Shown: positions 1-7,311 of the stretch, in pieces
Position numbering within the stretch: position 1 is the first letter of the stretch
Layout of the letters: each line of letters opens with the position of its first letter
Origin: Veillonella tobetsuensis
GTDB lineage: Bacteria > Bacillota > Negativicutes > Veillonellales > Veillonellaceae
NCBI RefSeq assembly: GCF_001078375.1
Contig: NZ_BBXI01000014.1
Location: 124,001-188,000 of the forward strand
DNA: 64,000 bases
Direction of reading: 5' to 3'
Program-made: the position numbers and the translations under genes
Notes under the pieces: generated by a model
Databases searched by the model: none
Told to the model about the DNA's origin: nothing
What the model saw: only the letters and a program-made list of their open reading frames with translations

Positions 1-251
1 TTCATAAAAAACTCTTTTTCGTTGGTTCCCTCACTAAGTGTCATCATATGTGCATACACAGCTAAATTATCATCTCTGGTCCTTTTTGCCATTGAATTTA
101 AAAAATCATATACTTCTATCTTTCCATTTTTTAATATATTCCTCTCAACATTAATATACTGACAATTATCTGCTAACAAATTATTAATCCCCTTAAAATC
201 AGCATATTCTAATGCAGATTTAAATATTAATAACACATGATTTACATTCAT
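1..251 (-). CDS. Truncated NTF2/SnoaL-like protein (N-terminal part)
   Basis: An open frame starts at an ATG complementary to 249-251 and runs off the left edge, giving about 83 residues. The start reads MNVNHVLLIFKSALEYADFK and continues with a helix-rich stretch (NNLLADNCQYINVERNILK). The pattern of an N-terminal helix followed by a short segment on how a load of 'NCQYIN' strands is arranged resembles the start of small NTF2/SnoaL-like fold proteins. This is fold-level resemblance only, with no catalytic motif visible. The C-terminus lies outside the window, so function cannot be assigned. Confidence 0.45.
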   Translation of the reverse strand, partial: MNVNHVLLIFKSALEYADFKGINNLLADNCQYINVERNILKNGKIEVYDFLNSMAKRTRDDNLAVYAHMMTLSEGTNEKEFFM

Positions 252-447
252 CTAGGACACCACTTTCAATAAAAGAAAAACTGATTATTAGCGCCTTAAT
301 TACTGAATTGGATACAATAAAATAAATCATACCACTTGCATCTCATAATAATTTCATTATATAGTAAGAATTTATTAAAATAAATCTATAAAATCCAAAA
401 TTCAGAAGGGTAGATAGGGCTTTTTTACTATAAGATAAAAATAAGGA

Positions 448-1665
448 TTAGATAAACCAAACATCCTCTTGATACATATTACCAGTGTCAGATAATGTTG
501 CATCTGTAATTAATTTTCGTAACTGCACCTTGATATATGCACCATTATCTAAGGGATAGTGGATTGAATTTTGGTATTTAAAACTGTCATCATAAGTAAT
601 AAACATCAATATCCCCTGTCGATTATCTAATTCAAGATCTAGTAATAAACCTGGCATACCATCATTCCAAACAAAGGAATGGCTACCTTTGGTAATCTTT
701 GGGGATCCAGGAAATCCAAAGAACTCAGCAGTCTTATTATCTAGTTTATGTAACAGATCAATTTCGTCAAATGAACTAAATATACCCTTTTCCAAATTAT
801 TCGCAGGGTCAATCAAAATTTGTTGCCTTATATCTTTATCAACTGTGAAAGTCACACCATCTATTTTAACATTAGGGTTATTTTCTTTAACGGCTGTTTT
901 AGGAACTCTAAAAGAATATTTCTTATAGTTTTCTACTCGGCTATAGTCATCTAAATCTTGAAGAGAATGAATTGAAGGCAATACATAATTAGCCATTATT
1001 TTATTAATATCATTTGATGTGACACTCTCCGTTACACGAGGATACAGAATAACATTATATGCTTGCTTAGGATGCTTACTCAACTCAAAATTTAAAGCAA
1101 TAATGTCCATATCTACAGCACCAGTAAGAGTTATTTTTCTCCAGTAACTTTTACTAAGACCATCATATTTAAAAACCATATCTGTTTTATCAGGAGAATA
1201 TGGCATTTTATTTTCAATAATAGCAGTAACAATCATTGGGGACTGAAATAAATAACCAGCCGCTGCATCTGGAAAATCACTTAATGCCTCTTTTTGTACT
1301 ACACTAAATGGTAATGTTACTGATAGGCCGCCCTTTTTATTATGTAAATTCACTACTGTGTTACCATCATACTTACGGCGCTCAATAGTATAAATCTCAT
1401 TTTTTAAGGCTTCTACTGCATCGTCATCTACAACTACACCAAACTCTTGATTAAAGCGCTCTTTAGAATAAGCGGAAAATGAATCTGCCTTCTTTTTTAA
1501 TCTCTCATCATATGTAGACTCAATTTTATTAGTCGTATATACCGCTTGTACATATGCATCACGCGAAATACTTGGATCCGCACCAGGAAGTTTCACATCA
1601 ACAGCATAACTAGAACCACTAATAGCGCTCAATACAATAGCACTTAATAATAATCGTTTTAACAT
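448..1665 (-). CDS. Secreted protein of unknown function, 405 aa
   Basis: The protein begins with a clear Sec signal peptide (MLKRLLLSAIVLSAISGSSYA, probable cleavage before VDVK). The start is placed at the ATG at 1665 because GGAGAG lies six bases upstream; the ATG two codons earlier abuts that ribosome site. The mature part is rich in charged residues and beta-like stretches with no transmembrane helix after the signal, so it is probably periplasmic or surface-exposed. I do not recognise the family. It is monocistronic: a decayed or partial gene lies downstream beyond a ~200 bp gap, and the toxin-antitoxin element lies upstream. A lineage-specific envelope protein is the safest description. 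Confidence 0.7.
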   Translation of the reverse strand: MLKRLLLSAIVLSAISGSSYAVDVKLPGADPSISRDAYVQAVYTTNKIESTYDERLKKKADSFSAYSKERFNQEFGVVVDDDAVEALKNEIYTIERRKYDGNTVVNLHNKKGGLSVTLPFSVVQKEALSDFPDAAAGYLFQSPMIVTAIIENKMPYSPDKTDMVFKYDGLSKSYWRKITLTGAVDMDIIALNFELSKHPKQAYNVILYPRVTESVTSNDINKIMANYVLPSIHSLQDLDDYSRVENYKKYSFRVPKTAVKENNPNVKIDGVTFTVDKDIRQQILIDPANNLEKGIFSSFDEIDLLHKLDNKTAEFFGFPGSPKITKGSHSFVWNDGMPGLLLDLELDNRQGILMFITYDDSFKYQNSIHYPLDNGAYIKVQLRKLITDATLSDTGNMYQEDVWFI

Positions 1666-1747
1666 ATACATCTCTCCACAAAATAGTAATTTTAACAGTA
1701 TTGTAACATAATAAAAAGATATTGATAAAATTAATTACAAAACGAAA

Positions 1748-1787
1748 GAGGTTCCTATTGGTCACCTAGGTGACTATTAGGAACCTC
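1748..1787. terminator. Long inverted repeat at the left end of TA copy 1
   Basis: GAGGTTCCTA at 1748-1757 pairs with TAGGAACCTC at 1778-1787, and the inner segment carries a second palindrome (GTCACC/GGTGAC). On the minus strand the stem is followed by CTTTCGTTTTG, so it can act as a backup terminator for minus-strand transcription. The same hairpin is present in copy 2 (about 3794-3833). Confidence 0.6.
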
Positions 1788-1794
1788 TAATCTA

Positions 1795-1823
1795 TTTACT
1801 TTTATTATTTACAACATTATATT
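1795..1823 (+). promoter_or_regulatory. Predicted toxin promoter, copy 1
   Basis: TTTACT (1795-1800), a 17-bp spacer and TATATT (1818-1823) give a plausible sigma-70 promoter. The predicted transcript starts near 1830, leaving a ~57-nt untranslated leader before the toxin ATG. The spacing is conserved exactly in copy 2. Confidence 0.55.
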
Positions 1824-1886
1824 GAACTTGAGGCCTCTAAATGGGTCCAGCCTTAGCTAATCTTCTAGAGATTGGCGGTGATCAAT

Positions 1887-1964
1887 ATGAGTACATTCAA
1901 AGTGTTATCGTTGATGATATCCTTTGGCATACTTGTAGCGACCATTATCATGGCAGCAAAGTGA
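1887..1964 (+). CDS. Holin-like type I toxin peptide, copy 1 (25 aa)
   Basis: A 26-codon frame encodes MSTFKVLSLMISFGILVATI followed by IMAAK: one hydrophobic helix with a short polar start and a lysine end. It is preceded by a purine-rich ribosome site (GGCGGTGAT) eight bases or less from the ATG. Single-helix peptides of this length and pattern match the putative holin-like toxin family (Hol_Tox), which act on the membrane and are silenced by antisense RNA. The copy at 3934 differs at three codons (Leu, Ile, Val), all synonymous, which argues that the peptide itself is under selection. A convergent small RNA is predicted in its 3' untranslated region. Confidence 0.75.
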   Translation: MSTFKVLSLMISFGILVATIIMAAK

Positions 1965-2000
1965 TTGACCTCTAGCTGAAAGCTAGCTTTCTAATCGTGG

Positions 2001-2096
2001 CAGGAAAAAAGGCCCGACATAGAAGTCAGACCGTTTCTTCAATTTTAAATTACTAGAAGCGAAGTCTGGCGCCGAAACCATTTATGCCTCACTTTG
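2001..2096 (-). ncRNA. Predicted antisense RNA antitoxin, copy 1
   Basis: On the minus strand an extended -10 element (TGATATAAT, complement of 2103-2111) predicts a start near 2096. About 90 nt later comes a Rho-independent terminator: GGTCTGAC pairs with GTCGGGCC through G-U pairs and is followed by six T residues (complement of 2004-2010). The stem forms well only on the minus strand, which fixes the direction. The RNA would lie wholly within the 3' part of the toxin mRNA, the arrangement known for convergent type I systems such as TxpA/RatA. The -35 region is weak. Confidence 0.6.
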
Positions 2097-2117
2097 ATAT
2101 AAATTATATCATATCTA

Positions 2118-2153
2118 AATAGGGAAAGGAATCGAAGGATTCCTTTCCCTATT
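2118..2153. terminator. 16-bp perfect hairpin ending TA copy 1
   Basis: AATAGGGAAAGGAATC (2118-2133), loop GAAG, and its exact complement (2138-2153) form a perfect 16-bp stem. This is a likely end of the toxin mRNA and an insulator from the downstream MFS leader. The copy 2 version (about 4165-4199) has minor changes. Confidence 0.65.
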
Positions 2154-2239
2154 TTCAATTATAAATGTTTATGGTGTATACGATAGTGACTTATATCATC
2201 GACAAGATATCCTCTTAATTGCTATATTTATAATATATT

Positions 2240-2342
2240 ACTACTGGGCTGACGGATTCGTAGAATTGACTACATGCACAGTAGCGCACATCGTGTGATA
2301 GCCGACCGTCTGGGCAAGCTTTTGTTCAGACGGTCTTTTTTT
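2240..2342 (+). promoter_or_regulatory. Structured leader with intrinsic terminator upstream of MFS gene
   Basis: GACCGTCTG (2304-2312) pairs with CAGACGGTC (2327-2335), followed by seven T residues: a strong terminator 66 bp before the MFS start. Upstream, GGCT (2247-2250) can pair with AGCC (2300-2303), enclosing a GTAG/CTAC hairpin (2260-2273) and a GCAC/GTGT hairpin. GACGG at 2251-2255 is complementary to CCGTC at 2306-2310, so it could form an antiterminator that breaks the terminator. This is the layout of an attenuator or riboswitch; I do not recognise a known class. Confidence 0.5.
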
Positions 2343-2407
2343 GTTCTCTCATAACAAATATGCATATAAATTTTTAATCATTTCACCTATATGAAAGGAG
2401 TTTTCTT

Positions 2408-3619
2408 ATGAGAAATCGTTGGCTTATTGCACTAGCTGCCATTGGTCTGCATATATCTATCGGTAGTGTGTACGCATGGAGCGTGCTCACGCGCCCTATC
2501 ATGGTAGATATGGGATTTACCTTATCACAAACAACCTGGACATTTTCACTAGCCATTCTAATGCTTGGTCTATCTGCAGGTTTTCTTGGATCCTTTGCAG
2601 AGAAGATTGGTCCTAAAAAAAGCGGTCTCCTCGCCATGTTATTTTGGGTAGCAGGTCTATTCGGTACAGCCTATGCACTTAGCATCCATAGCCTTACCTT
2701 ACTATATCTATTCTACGGTATCATCGGTGGTATAGGACTAGGTATTGGTTATATAACACCAGTGTCTACGCTCGTAAAATACTTTCCAAATCGCCCAGGA
2801 TTTGCCACCGGATTAGCCATTATGGGTTTTGGATTTGCTTCACTCATTGCAGGCCCGCTTATGCAATTCCTCGTAGCTCAAGTTGGATTAGTAAATAACT
2901 TCATTATCCTCGGCGTAATCTATCTAGTGGTTATGGGCGCCTCTTCGCTCTATTTGAAAGCACCTCAACAAAAACAACCACCGCGAACTACGAAAGATAA
3001 ATCCACTATGTACGTTCACAACCATGGTATGCTAGCCAATGATGCTATGAAAACTTGGCAATTTGGTGCCCTTTGGTGGGTCTTCTTTGTTAATATTACC
3101 TGCGGTATTGGGCTCCTATCTCTAGCATCCCCAATGGCACAAGAAACCATTGGCATGACACCAGCAGCTGCGGCCTCTCTAGTCGGTATTATTGGCATTT
3201 TCAATGGTGGTGGTCGCATTGTATGGTCCACTATCTCTGATTTCCTTGGACGAGCACAAACTTATATACTATTCTTTATTATACAAATCATCGCATTCTA
3301 CGTACTTGCCGAAACCAATAATGCTCTAACATTCCAAGTTTTAATTCTTCTCATTATCACCTGCTATGGCGGCGGATTCGCCTGTATGCCAGCATATCTT
3401 GCAGACCTCTATGGCATACGCCAACTCTCCACTATTCATGGCCGCATTCTAACCGCTTGGGGATTAGCTGGTATAGTTGGTCCTATGCTCGTGTCATACT
3501 TTCACGAAGCAGGATATGGCTATACTACAGCCTTAGTATGCTTTGCTCTTCTATTTGTATTAAATACAATTATTGCTATAATCTTAAAAATATACGGCAA
3601 ACGAGGGTTACATAACTGA
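2408..3619 (+). CDS. OFA-family MFS transporter (oxalate/formate antiporter-like)
   Basis: A 403-residue, 12-helix inner-membrane transporter of the major facilitator superfamily. The N-terminus (LHISIGSVYAWSVL) matches the OxlT/YhjX branch, whose members exchange or import small carboxylates such as oxalate, formate, lactate or pyruvate. GGGR near the second half's first loop and the central loop after helix 6 (rich in Gln, Pro and Lys) are typical. AAAGGAG sits seven bases before the ATG. It is monocistronic, behind the leader terminator at 2304-2342, and bracketed by two copies of the toxin-antitoxin repeat. The substrate is not readable from sequence; lactate or pyruvate would suit a Veillonella-like organism but that is inference. 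Confidence 0.8.
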   Translation: MRNRWLIALAAIGLHISIGSVYAWSVLTRPIMVDMGFTLSQTTWTFSLAILMLGLSAGFLGSFAEKIGPKKSGLLAMLFWVAGLFGTAYALSIHSLTLLYLFYGIIGGIGLGIGYITPVSTLVKYFPNRPGFATGLAIMGFGFASLIAGPLMQFLVAQVGLVNNFIILGVIYLVVMGASSLYLKAPQQKQPPRTTKDKSTMYVHNHGMLANDAMKTWQFGALWWVFFVNITCGIGLLSLASPMAQETIGMTPAAAASLVGIIGIFNGGGRIVWSTISDFLGRAQTYILFFIIQIIAFYVLAETNNALTFQVLILLIITCYGGGFACMPAYLADLYGIRQLSTIHGRILTAWGLAGIVGPMLVSYFHEAGYGYTTALVCFALLFVLNTIIAIILKIYGKRGLHN

Positions 3620-3665
3620 TATTTAATTCTAGTACTATAAAAATTGTAACTGCATTGTCACTTCC

Positions 3666-3745
3666 AAACCATTTATGCTTCACTTCGATATAAAGTATCT
3701 CATATATAAATAAGGAAAAAATCTAAGGATTTCTTTCCTTCTTTT
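3666..3745. repeat. Decayed third copy of the antisense-RNA end of the TA repeat
   Basis: This stretch aligns with 2077-2157 (AAACCATTTATG, then CACTT.GATATAAA and a closing hairpin) but with many substitutions. The -10 box of the antisense promoter is lost. The remaining hairpin (about 3711-3741) follows the MFS stop and may serve as its terminator. Confidence 0.55.
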
Positions 3746-3840
3746 CTTTATAAAAGATACTGTTAAATCCCCCGAACTAATTACAAAACGAAAGAGGTTC
3801 CTATTGGTCACCTAGGTGACTATTAGGAACCTCTAATCTA

Positions 3841-3869
3841 TTTACTTTTATAATTGACAGCACTATATT
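3841..3869 (+). promoter_or_regulatory. Predicted toxin promoter, copy 2
   Basis: TTTACT (3841-3846), 17-bp spacer, TATATT (3864-3869), the same boxes as in copy 1 although the spacer sequence has diverged. Confidence 0.55.
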
Positions 3870-3933
3870 GAACTTGAGGCCTCTAAATGGGTCCAGCCTT
3901 TGCTAATCAACTCGAGGATTGGCGGTGATCAAT

Positions 3934-4011
3934 ATGAGTACATTCAAAGTGTTATCGTTAATGATTTCCTTTGGCATACTTGTTGCGACCATTATCATGG
4001 CAGCAAAGTGA
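3934..4011 (+). CDS. Holin-like type I toxin peptide, copy 2 (25 aa)
   Basis: Encodes exactly the same 25 residues as the peptide at 1887-1964, although three codons differ (TTA for TTG, ATT for ATA, GTT for GTA). One hydrophobic helix, no cysteines, lysine at the end. The ribosome site, leader length and convergent small RNA are as in copy 1. Expected role from the family: a membrane-damaging toxin held off by an antisense RNA. Antisense RNAs of the two loci are similar enough that cross-regulation is likely (inference). Confidence 0.75.
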   Translation: MSTFKVLSLMISFGILVATIIMAAK

Positions 4012-4050
4012 TTGACCTCTAGCTGAAAGCTAGCTTTCTTATCGTGGCAT

Positions 4051-4142
4051 GAAAAAAGGCCCGACATAGAAGTCAGACCGTTTCTTCAATTTTTCTTATT
4101 AGAAGCGAAGTCTGGCGTCGAAACCATTTATGCCTCACTTTG
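4051..4142 (-). ncRNA. Predicted antisense RNA antitoxin, copy 2
   Basis: The extended -10 TGATATAAT is complementary to 4149-4157, with a predicted start near 4142. The same G-U-rich terminator hairpin with a T6 run (complement of 4052-4057) ends it after about 90 nt. The RNA lies within the predicted 3' part of the toxin transcript. Confidence 0.6.
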
Positions 4143-4212
4143 ATATAAATTATATCATATCTAAACAGGGAAAGGAATCCAAGGATTCTTTTCCCTGTTT
4201 TGTTGTTATAAC

Positions 4213-5466
4213 TTAAAACTTTTCCCAATCAAAAGATATAATAACTTCTCTTAGCTTACTATCAATATCCCGTACCAAATTTATAAACGGTTGTCCTTTA
4301 TTATCTTCCCAAGAGGCTAACACGGGTTCAATACCAATATGAATCAAAGTATTTTCATAATAGTTGCCATGTTGAGGTCTAGTGACACATTGATTATAAG
4401 CATGATTTAATGTCTCCAATTCATTTGAAATTGTTTCGTCAATCATGGTATTAAGCTTAGCATATACCTTTTTACGTAATGCCTTCCCAGCTTCACTCGA
4501 GTCATTATTATAATATCGCAGTGATAGATATAAACCTTTTGAATCATGATCTACACGCCAAAACATCCAAGGCTTAAAGCTAGTTGGAGGGGTAGACCAG
4601 ATAGCCTCTGATTCTGTCCGACTCCAAAAGCGACGGTTAGTCCACGGACTACCTCCCTGATTTGTACCAGTACTATATTGATTGGAATATGTACTCATAT
4701 CTTTCCATAACCAATCTCCATCCAACCTTTCATTATCAAATAGAACCTGTAAAAAGCCATGCTGCGTAATACGTTCCCACTTAATATAATAACATTCTTC
4801 ATCATTATATTTTCCATCAATCTTAGACACGGCTTGATACTAATCTAGTTGATTTTTTAAGTGCTCACAATAGCCTCTTAAAATATCACTTTCACAGTCA
4901 TGAAAATGCTTCAAGATATCCCAGAACATAGGTCCCGTTAAATAATTATCCACCGAACCGCTATGGGCTACCTGCCAATCATAATCAAAGTAGTACCCTG
5001 TCTTAAAATAGACTGTATGAATATGATAATTTGCAATATCAGCGTACTCTATATTAAGATTCGCTAATTTAAAAGCATTTTTCAATTTATTATAAGCATT
5101 CCAAGGTTTCTCATTTTTAAATACACCATCAAGAGACTCTCTATAAAATTTAATTTGATTCCCATGCTCACTAGTACTTGTTTTATCTTCTATGATAATA
5201 GCTAACTTATATTGAGGAATTATAGCTAATACATCAATATTTAACACTTGCTAAACTAAAATAATTTTATCTATTGAATTAATATCGATATTTAATAATT
5301 GATTTTTTTCTGACAAGTTATCTATTAACTTAGCTAGCAAATCTAAACCAAGTTGACGATATCTATGTGTAGTTACATTATCTGGTTCATTAATCCAATT
5401 TAAACACCAGCAAATAAAAGCATCTTGAGATAACTCGCCAGTGGCATAAGTAAAGAGGTTATTCAT
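4213..5466 (-). pseudogene. PD-(D/E)XK nuclease-like gene with two in-frame TAG codons
   Basis: Three pieces (71, 135 and 205 residues) lie in one continuous reading frame of 418 codons, separated only by TAG codons at 5251-5253 (codon 72) and 4840-4842 (codon 209); the frame ends with TAA. The N-terminus (FTYATGELSQDAFICWCLNW) is typical of PD-(D/E)XK family proteins. The middle holds the putative catalytic run IDVLAI...IIIEDKT, giving D and E-x-K. A ribosome site (AGGTGAATTAAGC) precedes the first ATG. No frameshift is present, so either this is a recently inactivated gene or a readthrough case; inactivation is more likely in this decayed neighbourhood. Confidence 0.65.
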
Positions 5467-6031
5467 GCTTAATTCACCTAAGTTAAATAGCTGTTCATGT
5501 TTCTAGTTTTCAATAAAGCTAATTATAAAGCTATTTTAATACAATGCACTCTATCATTAAATTTGATTTCAATATGTGCTTTACTTATAGCAATAGATAC
5601 CGACAGCCAGTCATCTGTATTAGCTTCTCTATTTTTTATTGATATTTAATTATTTTTACTATTAAAACTATATTTAATAAGACGTGTCTAAAAACATAAC
5701 GCGCCACTTGTGAACTATTTAATGTTTTATTACTAAACTTTGTATTTGCATTCTTTTCTAAATCGTTAGGTATTTCTGGGCTTTCAAACTTAGGGTCCAA
5801 TAAAGACTCACCAATACGATATACCTTTAACCCAATAAAATAGAAATTTATATTACTTACTGTATTATTTAACTATTCTATAGCACTTTTATATTTAGGC
5901 CGTGCATGTGTAACACGTCAAAATAATAGTAGTTGTATCTAAACCCGACACCTAAGTAATAAAATGGTCGTAATTAAAATGTTCCATTGATTTTCAATAA
6001 TAACAATTTTATCTTTATTATCTTTTGTAAC

Positions 6032-7102
6032 TGATGAATTGTAAAATATATTGCGACAAATAAAAAGACTCATATTGTAGATCTCGTGTAAAATGTAAAT
6101 AACCACAAATACATGACACGGAGGTCTCTAATATGAACTATATACATCTTACCATAGAAAAACGAAGTCAAATAGAAGTTTTACGAAAAGAAGGATACTC
6201 TGTTCATAGGATTGCTAGCTTAATCGGGGTTCACCATTCTACTGTAGCAAGAGAATTAAATCGTGTTGAAGGTGAATATTCTGCGATTAAAGCACAACAG
6301 TTAGCAATTAGTAAGTCTGCTAATAAAGGCAGACCAACAAAGTTAACACCTCAATTAGCGGCTTTAATTGAATCCAGATTACAACAAACTTGGTCTCCAG
6401 AAGAAGTAGTTAGTGCTGAATTAGCTGGGGGCTCTAAGCTTTAAGACAATATATTCTTGGATCCATCGTGGTTTTCTTGCTGTAACCGAAAAAGTACTTC
6501 GCCGGAAAGGCAAAAATCCTGGTACACAAGAAAAGCGTGGACGCTTCAATGTAAAAAAGACCATTAAGGACCGACCTAAAGAAGTTGAAAACCGTGAGAC
6601 TTTTGGTCATTGGAAACTAGATACAATGGTATCTTCCAGAGGTCAAAGTAAAGGTTGTTTAGCTACATTTGTTGAACGTAAAATCCGATTCTATGTAGCA
6701 ATAAAAATGGATGACCGAACTAAGGACTCTATGTTTTTAGCTATTGGTTTCCTATACAACACATTAACAAGTAAACTACTTAAAACTTTTACAGTGGGCC
6801 GTGGTAAAGAATTTGCGTACTTTGAACAGGTTGAAACCGAGTTTGGGATACCGATGTATTTTGCTGACGCCTATGCAGCATGGCAACGTGGCTCTAATGA
6901 AAATAGTAATGGTTTACTTCGAGAGTTTTTTCCTAAGAAAACCGATTTAGCTAAAGTAACACTAGATAAAGTAACAGAAGCACTAGTGCTGATTAATAGT
7001 CGACCTAGAAAATACCTTGGATTTAAAACACCATTTGACATGTTTAAACATGAGATTAGAAAATTGATTTAATTTTGTCGCATTACTTATTGCAATTCAT
7101 CA
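6032..7102 (+). mobile_element. IS30-family insertion sequence (decayed), 1071 bp
   Basis: Imperfect 29-bp terminal inverted repeats lie at 6032-6060 and 7074-7102 (TGATGAATTG...GCGACAAA), enclosing an IS30-type transposase gene. The dinucleotide AC occurs directly outside both ends (6030-6031 and 7103-7104), consistent with a 2-bp target duplication. Its length fits the family. The element sits inside the DUF4268-like pseudogene. Confidence 0.85.
6133..7072 (+). pseudogene. IS30-family transposase, frameshifted and catalytically damaged
   Basis: The first frame encodes the N-terminal helix-turn-helix region (IEVLRKEGYSVHRIASLIGV) and ends at 6444. The C-terminal DDE domain continues in the +1 frame from about 6431 (ALSFKTIYSWIHRGFLAV) to 7072. 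The shift falls in a run of five G at 6427-6431, where four would keep the frame. In the catalytic domain the first Asp (WKLDTM) and final Glu (SNENSNG) are present. The second reads TVGRGKEF where the family has an Asp, so the DDE triad is broken. Both lesions argue for an inactive copy. Confidence 0.8.
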
Positions 7103-7311
7103 ACTATATAACATCGATAACATCCAATAAATGACTCTGTTTCAAAATCACTGAAAGATATACCTAATGGCTCCCCTAAAGTTGATAGGCTTTCTTCTTT
7201 TGAAAGCCATGTTTGAAAACTATATTATCCATGCACCCTTAGTTCACATACTTGAAGTGATACACCTTTGACTAACTTCATATTTATAACCGATTAAAAG
7301 AAAGCAACTTA

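Larger units (their letters stand above)
1732..2157. repeat. Direct repeat copy 1 (type I toxin-antitoxin element)
   Basis: About 425 bp that recurs at 3778-4202 in the same orientation, with roughly 94% identity by eye and a single 1-nt indel in the 5' untranslated part. It contains a left hairpin, a promoter, a 25-codon peptide gene, a minus-strand small-RNA promoter and terminator, and a right hairpin. The two copies flank the MFS gene at 2408-3619. Confidence 0.85.
3778..4202. repeat. Direct repeat copy 2 (type I toxin-antitoxin element)
   Basis: Second copy of the element at 1732-2157, offset by 2046-2047 bp in the same orientation. All functional parts (toxin promoter, peptide gene, antisense promoter, terminators) are retained. 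Homologous recombination between the copies would delete the MFS transporter. Confidence 0.85.
5523..7281 (-). pseudogene. Decayed DUF4268-like gene interrupted by IS30 element
   Basis: Translating the minus strand on both sides of the IS30 element gives recognisable pieces of a DUF4268-type (PD-(D/E)XK-related) protein. Before the IS there is TWLSKEESLSTLGEPLGISF; after it come DKDKIVIIENQ, then (after a frameshift) EHFNYDHF, TVSNINFYFIGLKVYRIGES and LLDPKFE. Removing the IS and one copy of its 2-bp duplication restores a continuous frame across the junction (YIV-TKDNKDK). The gene also carries stops (for example after VHG and where IEWLNN is expected) and at least one 1-nt deletion. It is clearly non-functional. 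Confidence 0.65.

Noticed and set aside
2240-2342. ZTP (pfl) riboswitch
   Set aside because: Only the 3' CCGTCTGGGCA part is reminiscent; the conserved 5' aptamer half is not visible and the downstream gene is not a purine or folate gene.
6427-6444. Programmed frameshift in the IS30 transposase
   Set aside because: IS30 members use one frame, and the copy has also lost a catalytic Asp, so a disabling mutation or run-length error is more likely.
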